Source: Sympetrum striolatum
Taxonomy: Eukaryota; Arthropoda; Insecta; Odonata; Libellulidae
NCBI GenBank assembly: GCA_947579665.1
Contig: CANPUZ010000052.1
Span: 124,001-188,000, forward strand
DNA: 64,000 nt
Direction: 5' to 3'
Shown here: positions 34,490 through 44,803 of the stretch, piece by piece
Position numbering within the stretch: the stretch's first letter is position 1
How the letters are laid out: every line of letters starts with the position of its first letter
Made by a program: the position numbers and the translations under genes
The notes under the pieces: model-generated
The model's database searches: none
What the model saw: the letters and a program-made list of their open reading frames with translations, nothing else
Told to the model about the DNA's origin: nothing

Positions 34490-34570
34490 TACACTCCTGG
34501 CCAAAATTAACACAGCATCGGCCGTAAGGATTGCTAGGGAGGTGCTGCGTTAATTTTGGCCAGGAGTGTA
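34490..34570 (+). mobile_element. 81-bp Tc1/mariner-type miniature element
   Basis: Its ends are inverted repeats of about 27 bp starting TACACTCCTGGCCAAAATTA, flanked by TA, with only about 25 bp between the arms. The end sequence is typical of Tc1-like transposons. Confidence 0.88.
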
Positions 34571-34639
34571 CAATCAAACATTTAAAATTAATATGCTGAA
34601 GCGTGACTTCGTGGAATGGAATAGACATTTCAAAAAATG

Positions 34640-34740
34640 AAAAAAGTTGGTATCTTCCACAGAGATTTATTCAAACACGACTGGTTTCGTCACCGTGTTG
34701 ACATCTTCTGGTATATGTTAATTAGAGTAAGCGTAATCAA
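34640..34740 (-). mobile_element. Penelope terminal fragment with hammerhead-like core
   Basis: On the minus strand the segment reads CAGAAGATGTCAACACGGTG then ACGAAACCAGTC. This is a hammerhead-like layout (CNGANGA, stem II, GAAA, YRGUC), as known for Penelope termini; the core position U4 is A here. A matching far end was not identified. Confidence 0.5.
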
Positions 34741-34950
34741 ATATGTACATCACACTTGATTTACATCTTGCCTCGACGACTCGATGAACAGTACTAGAAT
34801 TCTAAAGGATTTATTCTCACAAACTACTTACAATCGTGAAATTGAAGAAATCATAACTACATGTCACAAACTTATGAAAAAATCATAATATTGAAGGCTT
34901 GATGTTACACCAAAATTACACTTGGCATATTCAGAGGCAAGTACCGTATT

Positions 34951-35470
34951 TGACGGCATATAAGACGCACCCTCATTAAGTTGGCGACTCACAAGGAAAA
35001 TAAGTTTTCATAGTCCGTGCGAAAGCGCGGTACCACAATAACTTAAAATGTAGTTTCTTTTAGTTGTCACGTTTCGTAAAAGCCAAATATTAACACAATC
35101 ATTTAATGCAATTACCAAAGATATTTATTATTAAGAAAATTTAACAAACAGCAGCTATTTCGAGGTTATATATTTCAATAATTGAACGGCAAGCAATCGA
35201 ACAAAATGCAAAATAAAGCAGAAACAATATAAAATACAGATTTGGGGAAAACATATTATGTTTATGTTTTTTAGCAGTCTTCAATCGATCTTCCTGCAGT
35301 CGCCAAGTACCTACGTATCATTTTTTCGGTAGGTGGTGGACCAAAATGCCTTGCTGCTGCTCTGTTTTCATGCACTTTAGCGTAATTTAACACTCCTAGT
35401 TTATATTGAATAGTGTAGTTTAATCTCTTATTTCCTGTAGTCATATTTCCAAGGGTATTTTTTTAAACAA
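34951..35470 (+). mobile_element. Partial pogo-like element
   Basis: It begins TACCGTATTTGACGGCATAT then AAGACGCACCC, a recognisable terminal sequence of pogo/Tigger-type repeats. No opposite end was found, so the right boundary is arbitrary. Confidence 0.35.
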
Positions 35471-35839
35471 ATAGTTTATAGTTACTCTATTGTTTTACTC
35501 AGCAAGAAGAGGACACGCTGTTTTGTTATGATCAGCAGGAATGCGAGATCCGAACCTGAAAATACTACAATACTGCTGCCAGATCACATTATAATAGTCC
35601 AAATCTGCCCAATGTTCATTTTCAAACTACACGTTGGAAGTTCATAATAAGTAATACCAAAGTGATAATCAGAGTATAACTGATATAATGGAGCCGAAAT
35701 AGGTAGAATAGACCATCTGGGCTTAAAATAGCATACATTATTGAAAGTTAACCTGTGGAGGTTGAACTTTCACAAATAAAACGCTGGCTGAACGCTGAAA
35801 CATAGCTGGCTCTGCTATGTTTCAAAAACTAATTTTTAT

Positions 35840-36060
35840 CGAAAGAATCAACAGCGGGTTATTTCCTACAGATTTGAGATAGCACAGGCGTGTAATGCAG
35901 GGTTGCATACAGTCTGATAAATATTCAATTAATTATTGCAACGATACTAAGGCCTATTTACACAAACGCAGAAACTGTTCTTCAATGCTCAACTTCCTGC
36001 ACCAAAACACACATTTTTATTGAAATCTCTCAAAAAATGTGAGTCTCCCCTTGTTAGACC
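35840..36060 (+). repeat. Dispersed repeat, right half
   Basis: It matches 49885-50095: CAGCGGGTTATTTCCTACAG, CTCAACTTCCTGCA and GAGTCTCCCCTTGTTA occur in the same order. Confidence 0.6.
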
Positions 36061-36302
36061 GACAAGTTTGGCAAAATCTGGTCAACTTTGACCCCTTGTA
36101 AAATTTTGATGCCTAAGAATCGACGCAATTTACCTGCTTACAATTTTAGATTTACATTTAGATTACAACTCTTCAGCCCATTCCCTAACCGAAAAGCCAA
36201 ATTTTGCCATGATGTTACTTATTTTCAGTATCAATTATTACAGTTTCTGAAATTTTTATTTATATTAAGGGATAAAGTCAACTGACTGGCGAGTGGTAAT
36301 CC

Positions 36303-37136
36303 ATAACTTCAAACAAAGAAAACAGGAGAAACTTTCTTGATGAAATTCACCCTGATTTTATTAATAACTTTGCAAAATACCACAGGCACAAAAAAATAAT
36401 CACGACTAGTTTCGACGCGTGAGCGTCATCTTCAAGTGAAGAAAGAGGCCTGAAACCCACATATTTAAAAGAAAATAGGGGGAGAATGGTCCAGAGGGTT
36501 CATGGTCAGGGGGGAGGGGGAGGAGTTTAGGGTTCTTGGAAAACGTTAGAGGAGGGAGAACAAGAAAGCGTTGCCGTGAGCAATGGTGAAGCGGAAGGAA
36601 AAATATATTCGTTTGTGAGAGTTATTAAGGGGTTTTTGTGATTTTGGACAACCTCCATTTTTTCAAGAATATTGAGTCGTCTACCCTTCTCCGCTATATG
36701 TAAGATTTTAGGTGTAAAATCTGAGAAATGATTGCGTGTTAAAAGATGCTTCGCGAAATGAGATTGGTGTGATCCAGTTTGAAAACATTTAAGATGTTCT
36801 TTTGCCCTTAATTTAAAATCTCTTCCAGTCTGGCCGATATATATTGAACTACAGTGATAATGACAGGACAGTTGATAGACTCCTGATTTTAAAAACGGGT
36901 CTATTGAGTCTTTACCGTTACAAAGAAAATTCTTAATACAAAAATTACTATAAAAAGCTGGGCGGATACGACTTTTAGGAAAGAGTTTCGATATTTTATA
37001 ACTTATCGGCCCACAGAAACTTAACTTACTTAATCGTGATTATCTTTTTGTGCCTGTGGTATTTTGCAAAGTTTTTAATAAAATCAGGGTGAATTTCATC
37101 AAGAAAGTTTCTCCTGTTTTCTTTGTTTGAAGTATA
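36303..37136 (-). mobile_element. Penelope-like element 3 (PLE3), internally deleted
   Basis: It is bounded by inverted repeats of about 95 bp (36303-36397 and 37044-37136) that share TTGATGAAATTCACCCTGAT and CACAGGCACAAAAA with few differences. The interior keeps only the GIY-YIG region, on the minus strand. A GTCGAAACTAGTCGTG core at the left end (read on the minus strand) resembles a hammerhead terminus. Confidence 0.85.
36527..37036 (-). pseudogene. PLE3 GIY-YIG endonuclease remnant
   Basis: A 169-codon frame is open from 37036 to a stop at 36529-36527 but has no ATG until late, so a start-based gene finder misses it. It reads ISYKISKLFPKSRIRPAFYS, then GVYQLSCHYHC and IYIGQTGRDFKLRAKEHLKC, then QSHFAKHLLTRNHFSDFTPK. 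This aligns by eye with PLE1's KSLPKDRIKPAFYN, GIYKPSCSDC and YIGRTTR. The GVY/YIG pair and the Arg of the catalytic helix are kept. The reverse transcriptase is wholly absent. Confidence 0.88.
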
Positions 37137-37307
37137 TTAAGGGAGTATCAAATTTAAGGAAAACTTTTAACGGTAAATTAATATGCATTTTTCCACTACC
37201 AAGAAAATATATAACGAACAAAAATAACTAATGAAATACAAAGGAAATATTTAGGAGAAATTATGAACGTACATACGATTGTAATATGATATGATTTATC
37301 AAAAGAT

Positions 37308-37459
37308 CTGAACACAGATTTATACTTTTCCACAAAAATTTATTATTTAACTACCGGTTTTGATGTCTCATTGTCTGGTTCAACAAAAATTTGTGGTGTA
37401 ACACCAAAACCGGTAGTTCAATAGTAAATTTTTGTGGAAAAGTATAAATCTGTGTTCAG
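37308..37459. mobile_element. Penelope terminal pair with interior lost (PLE4)
   Basis: Two 55-bp arms (37308-37362 and 37405-37459) are near-perfect inverted copies starting CTGAACACAGATTTATACTT and ending in ACCGGTTTTG, with only 42 bp between them. The ACCGGT core and the arrangement fit Penelope termini joined after loss of the coding region. Confidence 0.6.
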
Positions 37460-37599
37460 TTATGCCTTTCCACAACATCTCGGCTGCATCGATAGATTAT
37501 ATTATCATAATGAACAAACGTATACTGTGCTGAGGGATACAAATAGTTTAGACGTATTATTTAACAACTAAACTTAAACATTGTAATACTTTAATCGAT

Positions 37600-37740
37600 A
37601 TGAGAAGGTGTGACTCCGTGGAAAGCCATTTGCAGAATGAAAACACTTCGTACTTTTCCATAGAAAACTTATTTAGTGACTGGTTTCATAAGCGGGCTTA
37701 CATCTTCAGGCCTGTGGCCAATTTTCTGTTGCTTTTTTAC
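37600..37740 (-). mobile_element. Penelope terminal fragment with full hammerhead core
   Basis: It is a terminal region related to 34640-34740 (GTGACTCCGTGGAA..., then the GACTGGTTTC motif on the plus strand). The partner end was not identified. Confidence 0.5.
37678..37709 (-). ncRNA. Putative hammerhead ribozyme core
   Basis: On the minus strand the sequence reads CTGAAGA, a stem II of TGTAAG-CCCG-CTTAT, GAAA, then CCAGTC. All invariant core bases of the motif (CUGANGA and GAAA) and a GUC cleavage triplet are present, with a very short stem III as in the dimer-acting type known from Penelope termini. Stem I pairing was not verified. Confidence 0.5.
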
Positions 37741-38061
37741 CAGCCAAAACTTGCCATAAATTGTCTCGAGTAGGCCTCATAGAATTTGAAAAAGATAATT
37801 ATCGTTTTCATACTTCATATTGGAAAGACTTTTATTAGTCCTGGACAATGTGGCAATTCATTGAAATGCACCTTTTTCCGATTCTAGCCCACTTTGAGTC
37901 ATTGTGTGTATTAGAATAAATGCTAACCATAAGGTAAAGACTGCTAGAGGGTAAAGAAGATGAAATTTAATCGCAATAAGGTAAGTTATCAGCAAAAAGT
38001 GGAAGAACATAATTTCCCAAGTGGAAAATTTTGAGATCTGCATGTTAATGTATGTGTGTGA

Positions 38062-38548
38062 TCAATACTTCAGCTTGAATTTTCACACATGGTTAAAGGA
38101 TGTGATCTTCTTTAGTGCTGCATAGAAAGATTTACCAGAAAGACCCGGGTTTGAAGCCAGAAGGTAAATATATCTCCCATTTAAAATGCATTGAGTTAGT
38201 TTTCATTATTTATTTTGATGTATTTATCGAAATGATAGGAAGTTATTGCTTTCCTAGAAGATGTATATTAAGACTCAGCTTAAGAAAAAGATTTGGATAC
38301 GAAATGCTGTTCCTGGGTTTGATGCCAGAGCACATTACAATTTCTTACGTAAGAAATCTATCTTCTGTTGTGCTGCATAGTAAGTTTACCAGCAAGACCC
38401 AGGTCGATGCCAGACGATTAAATTGCATCTAATTTTAAGAATATTTTCGATGCTTTTTTTTTATTTTGAGGACCGTTCCGATATGTTGCCGAAATGAAAT
38501 TAGTGTTGTCGATCTGCTTGCAGTATGCAAGCTACATTTTACCTGTAA
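38062..38548 (+). repeat. T-arm repeat copy L (3' part only)
   Basis: It keeps the last three units (motifs at about 38148, 38317 and a worn one near 38400) and the hairpin, with the tail changed to TACCTGTA. The module and first units are missing. Confidence 0.8.
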
Positions 38549-38839
38549 TATATATCCATACATATGCATGTGTATGGTGTGGTTGCCTAACTCCGATTTT
38601 CAATTGCTAATTTTTCATGAACAAAGGCCCATTGAGTTGAACGGTCGGACACGTGTCCATTATTTTTAAGCAGAGAATGTTTCCTTTGAATCCATTTCCC
38701 ACAAACCTGGTGTTTCCTACTTATCAATCGATTAATCCTGAATATAATTGAAAGAGATTAATCCATGTACTCAGTCTGATCTGATTTTTATGATTAAATC
38801 AAGTAATTGCTTCTGTATTTCTGTTTTATCATTTAATAG

Positions 38840-39232
38840 ATTAATTAGTTGGTTTGTCTCTTAACATTGAGAAGTGCAACTTTATATCACTTAGTCGTAA
38901 ACAGAATCCAATAAAAACAGTTTGCACCCAAAATGATATCCAAATACGTAATGTTTCTCTTATTAAAGATCTAGGAGTTTGGTTCAGCTCTTCTCCTAAC
39001 TTAAAATTTCATATTGAGAAAACAACAAATAATAAAAGTCCTTGGTCTTGTTCTCAGAAATACAAGGGATTTTAGGAACATAAAAACCCTCAAATTACTC
39101 TACTAAATACTAGTTTGTAGCAAGTTAAGTTATTGTTATATTATCTCCCTGTAATCAAATTTATATTGATTGTCAAACATCACATTCAACGTGTTCAAAG
39201 GAAATTTATAAAAAATCTATCTAATATGTATA
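38840..39232 (+). pseudogene. LINE reverse transcriptase fragment cut by copy M
   Basis: The frame from about 38850 reads LNIEKCNFISLSRKQNPIKT, NDIQIRNVSLIKDLGVWFSS and FHIEKT, the thumb region after the catalytic site of jockey-like ORF2. Later, with shifts, it reads NIKTLKLLY. It ends where the terminal module of copy M starts. Confidence 0.8.
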
Positions 39233-40060
39233 ATTCCTTCTCCGGATTCATTCATATAGATAGATAGGATACTAATTCACAGGTAAAACCACAAGCGTCA
39301 TTGACTAGAAATTTTTACGACATATTGGCCATAGAGTGTAACCCCCAGTAAAAATGCGACTTTGAACCTCAGTGGCATGGGTTCGATGACAGAAGGCCCC
39401 TAAGTCACGATTTTTCCCAATTAAACGCATTGCTTTGATTTTCAGGAATTTCTAAAAAATACTTCCCGGATAGGTAGAGAATCAAAATTCAAGGAGCTTA
39501 CAGATATGGTCATGATCTATCGAAAACATTAATGACTTTCAAAGAAAATTTCCTGGGTTCGATGCTAGGACGATGCAAAAATCTCCCATTTATAATACAC
39601 TGGGGTAGTTTTTCATTATTTTTTTTTAGCATTTATCGAAATGATAGGAAGTTCTTGCTTAGCTGGAAGATGTATATTAAGACTCTGTTTAAGAAAAAAT
39701 TTAAATAAGACCATACTGTTCCTGGGTTCGATGCCAGAGCACATTAACATTTCTCTCATAAGGAATATAAGGGAAAAGTAGGACGTCGTTGGAGGCAGTT
39801 GCAGCCAATATTACTGCTTGAATTTTCACACATAGTTAGAGGTGGTGATCATCTGTTGTGCTGCATAAACAATATTACCAGAAAGACCCAGGTTCAATGC
39901 CAGGCGGTAAATATATCTCCCATTTAAAACAATAGGTTGAATTTTCATAATTCTTTCGGAGTCTTTACCTAGAAGACAGACAGTTGACACTTTGCATGTA
40001 TATGTATATTTATGTTTTGCTATAAACCATTTGCTTGCAGTATGAAAGCAGCATTTTACT
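39233..40060 (+). repeat. T-arm repeat copy M
   Basis: It starts at TTCTCCGGATTCATTCATAT with a short GATA run and has T-arm motifs at about 39379, 39557, 39725 and 39890. The final unit is damaged and the hairpin altered (CTTGCAGTATGAAAG) with ACTCTTT. Confidence 0.82.
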
Positions 40061-40692
40061 CTTTAATAAAAAGCTATCGTGAGTTCATTCGTCATTACAT
40101 ATGGTTGTATATGTGTATCTATTTAGCCATGGATACAGCGTTATAAATAAACAAATAAATAAAAAACATTGCTCAGAGTGTGTGTTTGAGATATAAAGGT
40201 ATAGAATTACTATACCAGCAATGAAGGAAAATTATTTAGACAGAGTTTTAACCAGCAGTAACAAGGGGGAACAAGTTTTAATACCACAAATATGTCCTCC
40301 AAATACTTTTAAGAGCAAACTGTTTACAGTTATTTGCAATAATTTGAGTGTTTGAGTTTAATATATACTTCTAATGATGATTTGTTGTAATTGCCTTTGT
40401 TTTATAGATGCATGCTGACTTGTAAATTTTTGATTCTGCTTTTGTGTTATTTTAATTTGCCATATGTTATGTCTATGATTTTATTATATATATCCGACCA
40501 GTAAATCTATGCACTAACTTCATGTACTCAAACTATATAGGTTTCTTTTTTAAAAGGGATTTTTTCCACAAAATTTAGATAAATCTTGCTTGTTTGATTT
40601 GTTTATTATAAGCTGTAATCAGCTTTGTGCTTAAATTGATGCATTTTTAATACACAAAAAAAATAAAACCAAAATAAATGGGATACAATGGT
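40061..40692. other. Unassigned, with one LINE-like (AAAT)n tail
   Basis: A TAAATAAACAAATAAATAAA tract at 40144-40164 suggests a LINE 3' tail on the plus strand, but no coding piece is seen before it. Confidence 0.35.
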
Positions 40693-40696
40693 TTAA

Positions 40697-41324
40697 CCCT
40701 CTAAGTTCCAACCTTTTTTAGGTTACTCCGCAGACCAAGGGAGTGCCAAAAATTGTCCACTTTTGTTTTTTTTTTGATAAGATAATAATGAAACATAATA
40801 TATCTTCAGCAATCGCCTTCTTGGATTTTTAAAAACTTCTCACAGTGATTTTTGTTGCTAAAAATTGTACTACTGCGATAAAAATAATGAAATTATACAT
40901 TTTTTTAACTCATCAAAGACGAGGATATTATAAAGCTTCTTCTCAATGGTACTAGCTTTAAAGCTCTGATTTGGAAAATAATTTTGTAAATCACCGTTAG
41001 TTATGCTTATAAATCAATAAGGTATAATTAAAAAAAATTAATTAAATCATTAAAATTAATTAAAAACTATTTGTCAAAATACATGATTCCATTTGGTTCA
41101 AAAATATGTCGCAGGTTGTACCAAGGAATAGGGTCATTTTGTGCCTATTTCCGCTCTCATTACGTTGCTGAAGAAAACATACAAAATGCATCAACATACA
41201 TCTTTAACAACCTATATTTGACAATGTTATGAAGTTAAAAGACCTTATAACACGATTAAGTTCTTAAAATATTGACAAAGAAAAGTGGTGGACATTTTTT
41301 AGCCCTCCCTTAGTCCTTCAAGGG
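40697..41324. mobile_element. piggyBac-type miniature element
   Basis: TTAA lies at both ends (40693-40696 and 41325-41328). The termini CCCTCTAAG and CTTCAAGGG are followed inward by inverted TTGTCCACTTTTG / AAAAGTGGTGGACA segments. TTAA duplication with CCCT ends is characteristic of piggyBac. No transposase frame is visible. Confidence 0.65.
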
Positions 41325-41328
41325 TTAA

Positions 41329-44300
41329 TGAAAAGTGTACCATAGAGTGAGCATGTTTAAAATAAGTTTGCACAAGTCTCAATAGGCAGACATAGAATTT
41401 CTCCCCAGTATATCATATTAGGTACTTATTACGAGATAGATAGCTGCTGTAGATATTGCTATGACGATATTTGATAAATCTTAAAACAAACAGAAGAAAT
41501 CAGAGGAAGTTAACACTTCACAAACTAAATCTAGCACAAGCTGAATCTAAAAACAGAGATATTTGCTTAAAAGTTAGTGTTTCATGAAGTACTAAAGTAT
41601 AGAGAACACTAACAATGAAGGATTAATTGCTTCCTAAAGAACGTCCTTTTCTGTAATCAAATCACACTTTTGAGTACTTCATATTTATAAGACCTTCGGG
41701 CTGATTCATAAAAATGTTATTCCTTATGTGAAAGTAAATCCCCCAATGTTATTTCTCATGTCCATACATTAACAAACAGTATTAAAGTAAATCTAACTCT
41801 CCGGAGGTCGTTAAATTCAAGAAAAATAGTTGAAAATCGATGTTTTTGGCTATAACGCTTACGTAATAATGTTAGAGAACGATTTACACACGTAACTTCA
41901 CTACACGAATACATCACACTAAAATTACTAGCACTGAAATATACATCACTCGCGTTCTCCATTCATGTGTATCAACTACGAATGAAAGGGAATTAATCGT
42001 GTTTTAGTACCACAAGTTACATTTTTTTCATCTAAGTATTAACGGAGCAGCATCTCCTTCATTGTAGCCTAAGCCAACAATATATCTCCATTGATTGTTA
42101 CGTAATGAAGTCAACATGATGAATTAAATACATTAAATACCATCTTGTGAAAGAGAAGCAAATTAAGATGTGAATGGTCGAGAGAAATCTACCAATAGAA
42201 GGTAATCTTCCGGTAGGGTAACTACAGAGAACCTAAAGAAAACTATGGAATACTCCTAGAAAATGGTAACATTATAATACAACAATGCTATTCACACGTT
42301 GGAGATCAAAACAATTTAGATAAAGTGGTGCAAAGTACGATAGTATGTTTGACAACGTTTGTGCCTGTGTGTTTGACAACAAATATTAGACTGGAATACG
42401 AGAAGTCACTTCTAGATTCCGGAAAGATTTCATTAATGTAGGGTAAAACACTTACATCGTATACATAACTGTATTAGGAAGATGCCTTCATCCATATCAA
42501 ATCACACCCAATGTAAATCAACGAGAATTATGAAAATAAATGCACAAAAATGCACGTCTGTCCCATCCAGAAATGAGATATTTACATTCATATTTATCAT
42601 GAACAGCCACATATGATGAAATGTGTAGTTACTTCGACGACCAAAATAACAGAAGGAAGGGTAAATAAACACGAGTTAAACTCACCTTCCATGAATAACC
42701 ATCTTTCCTTGTAGGAACTTGAATGAATCTCTAATGGGTCCTCCTTTCTTTCAGCTTCAAGCTTTTTCCCCAAGTTCTAAAAAAAGATGACGATCACCGG
42801 GATTCCAATGAGGTTATGGGGAATTTCCACATGGATTCTTACTCATGGTAAAAAATGATAAAAAAATAATTCGCAGCCAGCTGACCAACTAAGAGAGCAA
42901 CTGTTTGGGAAGGACACGAACGTCGTGAACGGACGTTCTTGAGAGTTTTTCGCGACCGAAATCGCTGGAATTCAGTCGGTAAACATGAAATATGATATTC
43001 CACAAGTTACAAGCGAAGGATTCCTAACGCCGAGAGCTACAGTAGAACTTTGGCAAATAAGCTAGAAGTTTGTGAAACACTCCTTGCTAACGTCATGGCT
43101 CACTTGTCTTTCACCATCATCGTTGCCAACATGAAAGTTTGAGTCGCATCGCAAATACTAAGTAATTGCTAATAAGTTGTCGGGGTGGATGTCGAAACTC
43201 ATTCAAGAGTTATTCGCTAATGTTTGTAAGGTGGCTATTCGTCGATGAACTATTTTGTGGAATGATAACTCCGCCTTCCTGCCACGACGAGAAGATAAAT
43301 GCAACAATTCATCGATTTAAATTATCTGTTGCGTTTTTTAAAATTCCTCGGAGCTCTGAGATTAGGAATGCTTATTATCAAGGCCAGTTCTATTCTAATT
43401 TACATCGGTGGATGAAGTGCCAAGAAAAAGAAAGGAGGTTTAATAAAATAACATCAAGGTTTTGCCGTACCGGATAGATGGAGGAAAATCTTCGCAACAT
43501 CTTTCGGAGATGAAAGAGTTTATTGTGTTCCATCTTGAACAAGCTGCCACTGTTCTAACGCGTCATTCCTCAGATAGAGAAATATTTCGACGATTACCAA
43601 ATGATGATTATGATGACTGTGCGAAATAATTCTTTGGAAAAGACGATCGTGGAAATTATTTTCTCTCTAAAACTTACCGCTGAACCGATCAAAAAATGCG
43701 AGTTGATTGATGTGATAAAAATGTTTTCAAGGAAATGGTAAAATGATTACCAGATAAAATATATTTAGGGGATAAATCAGTAGTAATTTAATGTTCCTAT
43801 GTTTTAATAGAAATAAACTACATGATCCTGATATTGATTAAAGTATCCAACATGAATAGCCCTTATTATTTCCCTCTAGAATGAGCAGAAACAATGTAAA
43901 CAGAGTTGTCTAGGGAATGGCAAAATAAATTATCTCAAAAATAATATTTAAGGCTCTCTCTGTGAATATATCAATCAATATTAATTGATTAATCAATCAT
44001 TGAATTCGTAATTTATGTATTAAATACGCGGTACTTGATTAACCAAAGACATGCTATGTTATATGAATATATATTTAGAATTGAAAGGTTCAAGTGCTAG
44101 CAATGGTCCTCAGGCTAATTTGTGGAGAGATGATATAATAAGTCGACGCGTATAACCCAATAAGATAACACAAGGTAAGTATACAAATGTGAAAGACTTA
44201 AACAATGATTTAAATGATACAGTATCAACATAACCAAAGATTTAGAAGTTGGATTACACTGAGGTTTATGAAAGTATATCACATGCAGTAACCATCTGCT

Positions 44301-44640
44301 TTAACATTAAATCACAATGCAGCTACAACTTATGTTGTCCATTTGAAATCACTGGGATGTTAGGGACTAAACTAGCGAACACTCTGGTTGATTATATGTT
44401 CATGACATTATCGATTTGTTCATAGCAGCCAACTCTAGTTAACTTTTAACTTGCGAACGGTACAACATTTCGTACGAGGCGCCTGAGATGACCAATGATC
44501 GTCCATGTAAGTTTTCTTCTTTGCTCGATAGAAAGTTACACCTTTTCTGCTCCGAAATTCAAAAAAAAATTATTAACTGCCAATTCCAATAGTTTTCTTT
44601 TATAAGAAGCGGTTTTAGAAGATTTTCGGAAAAATTCTCG
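41329..44640. other. Longest stretch without recognised repeats; possible minus-strand 5' exon
   Basis: I recognise no domain in the open frames at 41756-41962 or 43166-43477. On the minus strand, CATGGAAG|GTGAGTTT at about 42690 is a good splice donor, with a moderately GC-rich stretch upstream to about 43150. A 5' UTR exon of a gene running to lower coordinates is possible but unproven. Confidence 0.3.
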
Positions 44641-44651
44641 TCAAATTTTCC

Positions 44652-44687
44652 GCAGGACGTGACGTTCCAAAAGGCGTCACGTCCTGC
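44652..44687. promoter_or_regulatory. Perfect 13-bp inverted repeat with two CRE half-sites
   Basis: GCAGGACGTGACG (44652-44664) and its exact reverse complement (44675-44687) flank a 10-bp spacer, 117 bp before the nudix ATG. Each arm holds one TGACG/CGTCA half-site of the kind bound by CREB/ATF-type bZIP factors. A role as promoter element is inferred from position. Confidence 0.5.
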
Positions 44688-44803
44688 AAGATGGCACCCG
44701 AGTTTAGTCTGCAGTGTGTTATTACTTCACCGATGTCGAAACGTTGGCCACAGATCAAAACTGCCAGGAGGTAGAGCGAAATTAACGTTAACCACCATCG
44801 GCG

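Noticed and set aside
43166..43477. A 103-residue plus-strand frame in the low-repeat region
   Set aside because: It has no recognisable domain, signal or splice context, and its length is within chance for the region.
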